From Chitinophaga niabensis (lineage in GTDB: Bacteria > Bacteroidota > Bacteroidia > Chitinophagales > Chitinophagaceae), in the NCBI RefSeq assembly GCF_900129465.1, contig NZ_FSRA01000001.1, forward strand, positions 2,544,482-2,608,481: a stretch of DNA of 64,000 bases, given 5' to 3'. How positions within the stretch are numbered: position 1 is the stretch's first letter; each line of letters begins with the position of its first letter. The notes beneath the pieces were generated by a model. The model had not been told where the DNA came from. It saw only the letters and a program-made list of their open reading frames with translations, and made no database searches. Of the stretch, positions 53,201-61,579 are shown one piece after another. Both the position numbers and the translations under genes were made by a program.

Positions 53201-54379
53201 TTATTGAATCTGCCCCCAGAATGAAAGTTCTGCGATGGTTACCTGCGGGCCGCCGCCATAAGTAGCGGTGGTTTTGAAACGGACATAACGGTAGGCCTGC
53301 GGGATCTCCTGCACATCAAAGTCTTCTCCATTCGTATGTGCATAAGCGATATCTTCTGCACTTACTTTACCTGCCGGCAAACCGGATGGCTTGTATGACT
53401 GGAAACTGCCTATCATCGTCCAGTTAGTCCAGCCACCATTTGTATCCGGGTTATTACTTCCCCATAGTTCAAAGGATTTCACATTAGCGCCGGTATAGGT
53501 ATAGTTAGGTGCGCGTTGGTGCATCTTCATCCGGCTGATCACCACTTTTTTACCAAGGTCTATTGTGAACCACTGCGGCGTTGATGTACTGTGCCGGGAG
53601 GCGAAGATGCCCTGGTCCACCAGGCCGTCCCACATCTTATCCAAAGTATAAGGTGGTTCTACGGGGATGGTTTCATCCGTTGGCAGGATCAGTGCTTTGA
53701 ATGGTTTGGGTACCTTTTCTTCAAACAGTGGTGTGAGTGTTCTCACCAATGTATCAGATTTATTGTTCCACCTGTCCCGCAGATAGATGGCAAATTTCTT
53801 TTCTGAGGAAGGTAGTCCGCGGAAGGAAACAACGCCACCGGGAGCCCTTGTATAGAAAGTTTGCAGCGGTACCCAGATCCCGTTATTCAATGTATCTGCA
53901 ATGAGTACAATGGCCAGGTTAGCTTCCAGGAGGTTCTGATAACGGATCTTCACACCACCGAATGCAGCTTCCAGCTTCAGGGAATCAAAGGCCAGGATCA
54001 CAGGTGCCGTCAGGGGCTTCACTTTTAACACTACGGGTTCAGAGGCTTTCTCATTCCTTCCCACACTGTAGAGCTTCACTTCATGCTGACTGGTATCGCC
54101 ATATCCTGCCAGCGCCAGCGTGTCAGTATAATAAGAGGATTTGGCTTCGTTGAAAACACCGGGTTGTATTTCATACACCGCCTTTACATAAGAGAGATTG
54201 GGATCTTTAGGCAGATCATAAGTGAGCACTGCTCCTCCGGGTGTATTCACGATCCTCACATTCGTTACGGGTGGGGGCGCTCCTGCTCCTGTTGCGTAAT
54301 GGTCCAGCCGGTCTTCTTCCCTGCATTTACTGCAAAGGAAGATGAAACAGATAGCCGTGATAAAGTTTAATATCTTCAT
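53201..54379 (-). CDS. DUF4959/DUF5126/DUF5000-type surface lipoprotein
   Basis: A 392-residue lipoprotein with signal MKILNFITAICFIFLCSKC; the lipobox is slightly irregular (FLCSKC), so either Cys could be acylated. After a short linker comes PPPVTNVRIVNTPGGAVLTYDLPKDPNLSYVKA, typical of the DUF4959 N-terminal sandwich. A second sandwich follows at about 125-230, and then a discoidin-like domain (TPQWFTIDLGKKVVISRMKMHQR, SFELWGSNNPD, RYVRFKTT). Such three-domain proteins follow SusD in SUS loci and are thought to bind glycans. It lies between SusD (36 bp) and the DUF4998 lipoprotein. Confidence 0.88.
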   Translation of the reverse strand: MKILNFITAICFIFLCSKCREEDRLDHYATGAGAPPPVTNVRIVNTPGGAVLTYDLPKDPNLSYVKAVYEIQPGVFNEAKSSYYTDTLALAGYGDTSQHEVKLYSVGRNEKASEPVVLKVKPLTAPVILAFDSLKLEAAFGGVKIRYQNLLEANLAIVLIADTLNNGIWVPLQTFYTRAPGGVVSFRGLPSSEKKFAIYLRDRWNNKSDTLVRTLTPLFEEKVPKPFKALILPTDETIPVEPPYTLDKMWDGLVDQGIFASRHSTSTPQWFTIDLGKKVVISRMKMHQRAPNYTYTGANVKSFELWGSNNPDTNGGWTNWTMIGSFQSYKPSGLPAGKVSAEDIAYAHTNGEDFDVQEIPQAYRYVRFKTTATYGGGPQVTIAELSFWGQIQ

Positions 54380-54415
54380 AAAAATTTACTTGTAGGATTT
54401 GAGTGAATTAGTTCC

Positions 54416-56317
54416 TTACCAGCCAATGTTCTGCACCAGGTTACGGTTGGTGATCAATGTTTCTTCTTTAATGGGCCAGAAATAATCTTTGAGCGTGAAC
54501 TGCAGATTGAACAGTACTTTTTTCCGGTAGAAGAAAGCCGGATCGGATTGTTCAATGTCCCATCCTTCAATGCCCCTGCGGAATTCTGTCAATGCACGTT
54601 TCCAGCGGCGCAGGTCCCAGAAACGATGTCCTTCAAATGCCAGCTCTATCATGGTTTCCTGCTGGATGATCTCGCGCATGCCTTCTTTGGTAGTATACTT
54701 ATTCGGGGTTTTGGAATAGTTATCCCAGGAAAACTGAACTGTTTTCAAACCGGCACGCTCACGTACCTTGTTGATGTATTCATGTACTTCCGGCGTGGGG
54801 CCATTCACTTCATTTAATGCTTCCGCATACATGAGGTACAGGTGTGCGAGGCGCATAACAGGCCAGGGATAAGAAGTAATAGTGTAATCATTCACTACCG
54901 ATCCCTGTGTGTTCTGGTAATGCACCAGCTTCTTTACATAATAACCTGTTACAGAACCTTTATCCGGTTGTACTTTTCCATTGGGCTGCCCTTTTCTGCC
55001 TGCTACATAATAGAGGGCATTGGGACTGCCATCATCATAAAAACCTTGCCCATACCAAACGCCACCATCAAAACCAAGGCTGGAATAGAAACGCGGTTCC
55101 CTGTCGAAGTTCAGCGCGGCGGTGGTATATCCCTGGCGGATATTGAGCTTATGGCCATCCTGTGCAACGCGGGTGATGGCGGCAGACTGGTTCCATGTTT
55201 TATCTTCGGTGATGGGTACGCCTTTATCAGAATAGAACATTTCCACGATCTTCAAAGGCGGAGCCAGTTCTGATACAATACGGGGATTGTCTATGTAACG
55301 ATGATCAACATTGGGAGTGGCTACCCGTTGAATGAGGTCTGCATTGCTTTGCGTATTACCCCAGATGATCTCGCTGTTCCATTTCTCTGTAATAACAGAA
55401 CGGAGGCCCATCTGGATCTTTGTTGTATCCTTCAGCTGGAATTGCTGGAAGGCGGGATTGTAGGTATAGATCTTCATGCCTGCGGAGTGGCAGATATCGA
55501 TCGCTTCTTTGCAGGCGGTAACGGCGGCCGACCATTTTTCCGTTACTACATTCGGATTAAAGAGCACTACGCCGTTATTGCTCTTCAGGGAAGCCTGGTC
55601 AGTATTCCCGTTGAACAAAGGGCTGGCAGCTGTGACCAGTACTTTTGCTTTCAGGGAATAGGCCATGGGTTTGGTGATGCGGCCCAATGCCCTTGCGGGG
55701 TTATTAATGATCAGGGGCAGGTCATCTTTGGCGATATCAAGTAACTGTACAATGTAGTTAAAGCATGAATCAACAGGATCGCGATACACTTTTACGGCAT
55801 TCAGGTCTACATCTATCGGCAGGTTTTTCCTGATCAATGGAATAGGGCCATACATCCTTACGAGGGCAAAATGATAATAAGCCTTCAGGAAAGTGACTTC
55901 TGCTATCCATTCCTTCCTTTCCTGGTCTTCCAGGTCCGGTACTTTGTTTACATTTTCCAGGAAGATGCCGCAATCGCGTAAACCGCGGTAGAGGCTTACC
56001 CAGGAATTTTCGGAGAAAGGGTTCACGGTATTCTGCAAACCGCGTGCAATGTTAAACATCTGGTGATCAAACTCAGGGAAACCGGGATTGGTTAAGGCCC
56101 ACATTTCGTCTCCTGCCAGCATGGCGGGGTCTTCCACAAGATTACCGTCCCGCGGCATATAGGAATAACAGGTGTATAGGTATTTTTCTGCTTCAGAGCG
56201 CATGGTGAATGCGTTCTCTAACGTGGCAATATTATCGGGTACCACATCCAGGTATTTTGCGCATCCGCCGAAAGCGAGCAACCCGATGAGTAGTATGATG
56301 TAATTGATCTTCTTCAT
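54416..56317 (-). CDS. susD: SusD/RagB-type surface glycan-binding lipoprotein (PUL3)
   Basis: The product is 633 residues from 56317 (MKKINYIILLIGLLAFGGCAKYLD). Starts at 56344 and 56323 are possible, but the first overlaps the susC stop and adds non-signal residues. Family features are YLDVVPDNIATLENAF after the lipobox, AEVTFLKAYYHFALVRMYGPIPLI, MRLAHLYLMYAEALNEVNG and the C-terminal ELAFEGHRFWDLRRWKRA. It belongs with the STN-SusC encoded directly upstream. Confidence 0.94.
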   Translation of the reverse strand: MKKINYIILLIGLLAFGGCAKYLDVVPDNIATLENAFTMRSEAEKYLYTCYSYMPRDGNLVEDPAMLAGDEMWALTNPGFPEFDHQMFNIARGLQNTVNPFSENSWVSLYRGLRDCGIFLENVNKVPDLEDQERKEWIAEVTFLKAYYHFALVRMYGPIPLIRKNLPIDVDLNAVKVYRDPVDSCFNYIVQLLDIAKDDLPLIINNPARALGRITKPMAYSLKAKVLVTAASPLFNGNTDQASLKSNNGVVLFNPNVVTEKWSAAVTACKEAIDICHSAGMKIYTYNPAFQQFQLKDTTKIQMGLRSVITEKWNSEIIWGNTQSNADLIQRVATPNVDHRYIDNPRIVSELAPPLKIVEMFYSDKGVPITEDKTWNQSAAITRVAQDGHKLNIRQGYTTAALNFDREPRFYSSLGFDGGVWYGQGFYDDGSPNALYYVAGRKGQPNGKVQPDKGSVTGYYVKKLVHYQNTQGSVVNDYTITSYPWPVMRLAHLYLMYAEALNEVNGPTPEVHEYINKVRERAGLKTVQFSWDNYSKTPNKYTTKEGMREIIQQETMIELAFEGHRFWDLRRWKRALTEFRRGIEGWDIEQSDPAFFYRKKVLFNLQFTLKDYFWPIKEETLITNRNLVQNIGW

Positions 56318-56330
56318 GGTCATAACAGCA

Positions 56331-59300
56331 TTAATTAAAAACAATGTTGGCGCCTATGTTGAATACCCTTTGTACCGGGTATCCTAAACCGTTACCAGCC
56401 ATTTCCACATCCCATAATTTAAATTTGCTGAACAGCAGCAGGTTGGTGCCATTCACATAAAAACGGAACTGATTGGTGTGCAACCTTCTCTGGAAGCTGG
56501 CTGGCAGGGAATATCCTATTTCTACCTGTTTCAGGCGTACAAAAGATCCATCGCGCATAAACCAGGTACTGGGTTGTACGTTGTTGGCATTAACGGTGGG
56601 GCTGAGCCTTGGCCAGATGGCATATACATTCCTGTTCTCTTCAGACCAATGACTGTCTGCATATGCTTTCAGCAATTGTGTATTATTATTTCCCCCTACA
56701 TCTCCATCTCTTTTAAAGGGAGCCGTAGCTACAGGATCTATCCAGAAGGATTGGTTACCTGCACCCTGGAAAAAAGCAGATACATCCCATTGCTTATATC
56801 CCAGTGAAAACCCTGCACCGTAGATGATCTCCGGCACAAGTGGAAAACCCAGCGGCACCTGGTCTGCATTGGTGATACGGCCATCTCCGTTCACATCCAG
56901 GTATTTGATATCGCCACCACCGTATGCTGCTCCGAATTCCTGGCGCGGTGAGTTTTCTGCTTCCTTATCATCTGTAAACAACTTCTCTGCAATGAAACCG
57001 AACTGCTGATTCAAAGGCGTACCTACACGATAACGCCAGCGTTCTGCATACTGCGGTTCCTCATACACCCGGTATTTACTCTTGGCATAAGTGAAATTGC
57101 CGCGCAGGGACATCCAGAAGTCTTTCGACCAGCTTTCCCGGTAATCCAGCGAAAGGTCTACCCCATTGCCGGAAGCTTCTCCCAGGTTTGCTTTGATAGG
57201 TGCGGAAAGGCCCATGGTGTTGGGGATGGAAGCACGCGTCATCAGGATATCGTCCCGGTATTCATTGTAATATTCTGCCACAAAGTTCAGTTTGCTGTAG
57301 AGGTTCAGTTCCAGCGCGATGTTCTGTTTCTTTGCACGTTCCCAGCTGATCTGTTCATTGGAATAACGGGATATGCCCACACCATTTTTGAACTCTGCCA
57401 GATCGCGTCCAAACCTTGCACCTCTGTTCCCGTCGTTCATGTTTACATTAGAGAGATAGAAGAAACGGTCCTGCGCAGATCCGATCTGGTCATTCCCCAC
57501 TAAACCGTAAGAATAGCGGAGGCGCAGATTAGTGACCGTTCCTTTCAGGGGTTCAAAGAATGGCTCATTAGATATAGCCCATGCTACGCCGCCGGATGGA
57601 AAGAAACCAAAGCGGTTGGTTTTATAGAACCTTTCGGAACCATTGTAACCAAAGTTGAACTCTGCGAAATAGCGGTTATCGTAGGCATAGGTGAAACGCC
57701 CGGACAGGCCTACGTTCCGGGAAGGAAGTGATTGCTGGAGGTCTCCCGCATTGGCGTTGAGGCTTTGACGGGTAATGAAAACCAGCAGGCCACTGACACC
57801 ATGTTTTTTAAAATCGCGGGTATAGTTCAGCATGGATTCCATGTAAAAAGTGGAATTCAGGATCTTGTTGCCTTCATTGTATCCAAGGTATTCCGTTCCA
57901 TCATCGTTGATCTTGGATATGCTGTATTTATCAGTCAGCTGATCATAGCCGCTCACCCGGTACCAGAAAGGATTGTAAAAACGGCTGACATCGAAGCTCG
58001 AAGTGCGGTTAGTATTGACCATGGTGCGGAAGGAAAGGCCTTTTATCAGATCTCCGAGATCTTGTTTTACTTCAAACTGTGCCAGCATCTGGCTGCGGGA
58101 TTGATCTCTGTATCCTTTCACCATATCTGCATATGGGTTCAGGTATTCTCCATTTTCTCCGTAGTTACCGAACATGATATGTTTCACATGGCGGTGTTGT
58201 TCATCCTGCGGAAAGTAGGCAGGAAATAATACAGGGTTAGCAGCCATTACTTTTCGGTACATCCATGCACCACCATCTATGGGGCCGGTGTAATCGTCAA
58301 AGTTTCCGCTGAGGCGTACGATCAGTTCCGTTGTTTTGGTAACATTGATGTTCACATTGGCACGGAGGGAATAGTTCTTGAGGTCTATATTATTGTTGAA
58401 GTTGTTGCGGTTATCAACTTTCAGGATCCCGTTATCCTTGCTGTAGGAGCCGGCTACATAATAACGTGCTACGTTGCCGCCACCGCTTACATTGAGGTTC
58501 ACCCGCTGGTTCATGGTGTACTTCTTGAAAAGCATTTCGCGCCAGTCGTTTGCAGGATAGACCAGGGAGTTTTTACCTTCTGCGGTGTTGGCGATCTTCT
58601 CTTCCGTGTAGGGCAATGTACCCAAAGGGTCGCGGGTGAGTACGGCTTCATTGTGTTGTTTCATGAACGTTACCGGATCTGCCAGTTCAATGTTATCGGT
58701 GGGTGCAGAGATAGAATTCTCCAGGCGCAGGGAGATCTTGGCTTTCCCGGCCACTCCCTGTTTAGTGGTAACGAGGATCACACCATTGGCTCCGCGGGCA
58801 CCATACAATGCCGTGGCCGTTGCATCTTTCATGATGGAAAAGCTGGCAATATCGTCTGGCTGTAAACGTGCCAGATCTGTTGTGGTAAGCTCAATACCAT
58901 CTATGAGAATGAGCGGGCGGGTGTTGTTGCCAAAGGTGGTGATACCTCTTACAAAGAAGTCCGCATTATCCGCACCGGGTTCTCCGCTCCGCTGGTAGGC
59001 AATTACACCGGCAAGTCTTCCGGCCAATGCTGTAGTGAGGTTACTGGATGGAACTTTCAGTTCCTTTGGATTGATGGTGGTAATAGAGCCGATCACGCTT
59101 TCTTTCTTCTGGGTACCAAAAGCCACGATCTGCACTTCATTGAGGGCATTGGCGGGGTTGGGTTCCAGCTTTACATCCAGCGTGGTACGTTTTCCTACCA
59201 CAATACGTTGTGGAATATATCCTATGAAAGAGAATAACAGTACTTCGTTATCGTTATTGATCTGCAAAGTGAATTTACCTTCAGCATCCGTAACGGCGCC

Positions 59301-59741
59301 GCGGTTGGTGCCTTCCACTTTTACCGTTGCCCCGGGAAGGCCACTGCTTACATCATAGATCTTGCCGGTAAGGATACGTTGCTGTGCTGCTTCTGCGGGT
59401 TTGCGTGGTTCATCCAGCGAGATCAAAATCTCTTCATTTAACGTGGTGTATTGCAGTGGCTTTCCTTTAAATGACTGGTCCAATACTGTTTTCAAAGGTG
59501 TGCTGTTCCCTGTTACATTCACCCGGATATCACTTCCGGCCACCTGGCCGTTGTACGTGAATTTGATTCCATAGGCATTGCTGATCTTGCGTAATGCGGA
59601 AGCGATCGGCTCATCCTTCAGTTGGATAGAGATCTCTTTTTTCAACACATCCTGGGCAAGTGTAAAGGTACTTAGGCAAAGCAGGTAAAATATAAAACAC
59701 AATACTTTACCCTTACGTAGCAGGGCATACGTTTTCTTCAT
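56331..59741 (-). CDS. susC: SusC-type TonB-dependent transporter with STN signalling domain (PUL3)
   Basis: A 1136-residue SusC, the longest of the three here. The signal peptide (FIFYLLCLSTFTLAQ) is followed by an STN domain at about residues 35-115 (ISIQLKDEPIASALRKISNAYGIKFTY), a carboxypeptidase-regulatory-like domain at about 125-195, and the plug (NEVQIVAFGTQKKESVIGSI, TRPLILIDGIELTT, SFSIMKDATATALYGARGANG). The barrel ends FNIGANIVFN. In known systems the STN domain passes the substrate signal through the periplasm to a FecR anti-sigma factor. A FecR gene and its ECF sigma factor lie immediately upstream here (59813, 60840), so control by transport-coupled signalling is well supported. 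Confidence 0.95.
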   Translation of the reverse strand: MKKTYALLRKGKVLCFIFYLLCLSTFTLAQDVLKKEISIQLKDEPIASALRKISNAYGIKFTYNGQVAGSDIRVNVTGNSTPLKTVLDQSFKGKPLQYTTLNEEILISLDEPRKPAEAAQQRILTGKIYDVSSGLPGATVKVEGTNRGAVTDAEGKFTLQINNDNEVLLFSFIGYIPQRIVVGKRTTLDVKLEPNPANALNEVQIVAFGTQKKESVIGSITTINPKELKVPSSNLTTALAGRLAGVIAYQRSGEPGADNADFFVRGITTFGNNTRPLILIDGIELTTTDLARLQPDDIASFSIMKDATATALYGARGANGVILVTTKQGVAGKAKISLRLENSISAPTDNIELADPVTFMKQHNEAVLTRDPLGTLPYTEEKIANTAEGKNSLVYPANDWREMLFKKYTMNQRVNLNVSGGGNVARYYVAGSYSKDNGILKVDNRNNFNNNIDLKNYSLRANVNINVTKTTELIVRLSGNFDDYTGPIDGGAWMYRKVMAANPVLFPAYFPQDEQHRHVKHIMFGNYGENGEYLNPYADMVKGYRDQSRSQMLAQFEVKQDLGDLIKGLSFRTMVNTNRTSSFDVSRFYNPFWYRVSGYDQLTDKYSISKINDDGTEYLGYNEGNKILNSTFYMESMLNYTRDFKKHGVSGLLVFITRQSLNANAGDLQQSLPSRNVGLSGRFTYAYDNRYFAEFNFGYNGSERFYKTNRFGFFPSGGVAWAISNEPFFEPLKGTVTNLRLRYSYGLVGNDQIGSAQDRFFYLSNVNMNDGNRGARFGRDLAEFKNGVGISRYSNEQISWERAKKQNIALELNLYSKLNFVAEYYNEYRDDILMTRASIPNTMGLSAPIKANLGEASGNGVDLSLDYRESWSKDFWMSLRGNFTYAKSKYRVYEEPQYAERWRYRVGTPLNQQFGFIAEKLFTDDKEAENSPRQEFGAAYGGGDIKYLDVNGDGRITNADQVPLGFPLVPEIIYGAGFSLGYKQWDVSAFFQGAGNQSFWIDPVATAPFKRDGDVGGNNNTQLLKAYADSHWSEENRNVYAIWPRLSPTVNANNVQPSTWFMRDGSFVRLKQVEIGYSLPASFQRRLHTNQFRFYVNGTNLLLFSKFKLWDVEMAGNGLGYPVQRVFNIGANIVFN

Positions 59742-59812
59742 ACAAATGCATGTATTAAATGGTGATGGAATAAGGGGGAACGAATTCTGGTTGACTTACT
59801 GCGTTCCTTACT

Positions 59813-60760
59813 TTAACATTTTCCTTTGTGAATGAAATATTTATTTCCTTTGGTGTTTACTTTAACACCCACAACGCGGCTTAATTTGCTGAGGAAGGTC
59901 TCTATGTCTTCGTTGGCTTTAATGCGCCCGTAGAACAGGCAGTCTTTTGCATCTTCCTCTATTATTATTGTAACATTGAATAAACGTTCCAGGTCTTTCA
60001 TGATAATGCCCAGCTTCACATTATTATATTCCAGCTCTCCTTCCCTGCGCTGCAGCATCAGTGCGGCATCCGGATCATCTATATAGCTGAGGGTACCGGA
60101 GTTCTTACCGTAAAATGCTTTCTGCATAGGTGTAAGGCGTTGTTTTTCATTTAACATCACTGAACCGTTCAGCAGGGTAACGGTGATGAGGGTATCTTCC
60201 GGATAGGCATGTATATTAAACGCTGTTCCTAATACTTTGGTGGTTAATGATTGCGTATGGATGATAAAGGGATGCTGCGCATCGCTGCTCACTTCAAAAA
60301 AGGCTTCACCGGAGAGCTGCACAATGCGCTGATCTCCTTCAAACTGTTCAGGATATTTCAGCTCGCTGCATGGAGCCAGCCATACCAGGGTACTATCCGG
60401 CAGCCGGACCTTTTTACGTTCTCCCTTGCCGGTGAGCAAAGCTTTTTCCGGTACGTTACGGGTACCTGGCAGGAAGATCCTGGACATCACCAGGCCCCCG
60501 GCAGCCAATACCAGCACAGCTGCCGCCAGCCGCCAGCGATGAAACAGCGATACCGGCTTGCGCGTTTTGCGCACATGTTGCTTCAACTGCCCCAGCATCC
60601 TGGTTTTCAGGCGGGTGATATCCTCAGTGGAAGAAGCCTCCCAGGTGGCAGGCTGATCTGCTTCCCTGCGATACCAGTCCAGTAAGATCCCTCTTTCCTC
60701 TGTTGAAGCGGTACCATTGAGGTACTTTTCTATTAATGATAGTATTGTCTTTTGGTCCAC
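59813..60760 (-). CDS. FecR-family anti-sigma factor
   Basis: A 315-residue inner-membrane regulator. A cytoplasmic N-terminal part (about 1-75) with SLIEKYLNGTASTEERGILLDWY would hold the sigma factor. One membrane helix (WRLAAAVLVLAAGGLVMSRIF) comes at about 76-96. The periplasmic FecR domain follows (KKVRLPDSTLVWLAPCSELKYPEQFEGDQRIVQLSGEAFFEV), and then a C-terminal domain of DUF4974 type (LGIIMKDLERLFNVTIIIEE) that would touch the STN domain. It lies 71 bp upstream of the STN-SusC gene and 79 bp downstream of the sigma factor. Confidence 0.94.
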   Translation of the reverse strand: MDQKTILSLIEKYLNGTASTEERGILLDWYRREADQPATWEASSTEDITRLKTRMLGQLKQHVRKTRKPVSLFHRWRLAAAVLVLAAGGLVMSRIFLPGTRNVPEKALLTGKGERKKVRLPDSTLVWLAPCSELKYPEQFEGDQRIVQLSGEAFFEVSSDAQHPFIIHTQSLTTKVLGTAFNIHAYPEDTLITVTLLNGSVMLNEKQRLTPMQKAFYGKNSGTLSYIDDPDAALMLQRREGELEYNNVKLGIIMKDLERLFNVTIIIEEDAKDCLFYGRIKANEDIETFLSKLSRVVGVKVNTKGNKYFIHKGKC

Positions 60761-60839
60761 AAAAACGATTTAGCAATCTTTAGCTGAATATATGTACCAT
60801 AACTAAGGGGCTACCCTTGGTCTGCTGGAAAAAAAATAA

Positions 60840-61430
60840 TTAAAGCTTGTGATCAAGGAGTAATAAGAGCAGTGGAGTGGCATCCTTCAGGTTGAGGCGG
60901 ATGGTTTTCAGGGCTTTGGTGAGGTGCCCTTCGGCTGTTTTGGGGGAAATATCCAGCCGGTCTGCTATTTCGGCAATGCTCAAACCTTCATAACGGCTGT
61001 ATTGGAATACGAGCCTGCATTTTTCCGGCAGCTGTTCTACGATGCCGCCCACATATTCTGTAAGGAAGCGGGCATGTACCCTTTCTTCTTCGTCAGCAAA
61101 TACGGTGGCAGGGATAAAATTGTCTTTAATGATCTGCAGCTGGCGGCGCTGGCGAATGAGGTGTTTGAAAACGGAGAATTTAATGGCAGTGGCCAGGTAT
61201 CCACCCAGGGAGTCGATCTGTACAATGTGGCGGCGGTTCCAGAGGCTGATGAACACTTCCTGCGTGATCTCTTCTGACAGTACCTGGTCTTTTGTAAGAT
61301 TGAATGCGATAGCCATCAGCTTTTCCCAGAAACGCTGGTAGATCTCTGTAAAGGCATCTTCCCTCCCCTGTACGAGCAATTGAGCCAGATCCTGATCCGA
61401 TAAATTACAATAGGACTTAATTTTGGCCAC
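60840..61430 (-). CDS. ECF RNA polymerase sigma-70 factor
   Basis: A 196-residue sigma factor with region 2 (AFTEIYQRFWEKLMAIAFNLTKDQVLSEEITQEVFISLWNRR) and region 4 (LPEKCRLVFQYSRYEGLSIAEIADRLDISPKTAEGHLTKALKTIR). It matches the Bacteroidetes-type ECF group that is paired with FecR and STN transporters. The C-terminal LLLLLLDHKL is hydrophobic but short. It is the first gene of the regulatory cassette of PUL3 and probably activates its own downstream operon when FecR is released. Confidence 0.95.
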   Translation of the reverse strand: MAKIKSYCNLSDQDLAQLLVQGREDAFTEIYQRFWEKLMAIAFNLTKDQVLSEEITQEVFISLWNRRHIVQIDSLGGYLATAIKFSVFKHLIRQRRQLQIIKDNFIPATVFADEEERVHARFLTEYVGGIVEQLPEKCRLVFQYSRYEGLSIAEIADRLDISPKTAEGHLTKALKTIRLNLKDATPLLLLLLDHKL

Positions 61431-61542
61431 GTGAAGCGATTTAGCAGATATAGTTGGTTAAAGCTGAGCGGCTAAATCTAGGGATTAAAAATGAGAAAAT
61501 CGGGAAAACAGGTAGGTACAGGATGCGGAATTAGAGGGTATC

Positions 61543-61572
61543 TAAAAAGGGCCGGTCCCTTTAGACCGGCCC
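61543..61572 (-). terminator. Terminator after the FAD oxidoreductase gene
   Basis: GGGCCGGTC (61549-61557) pairs with GACCGGCCC (61564-61572) without mismatch, loop 6 nt, and on the minus strand TTTTT follows (61544-61548). It separates this unit from the sigma-factor gene of PUL3. Confidence 0.9.
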
Positions 61573-61579
61573 CGGGTAA

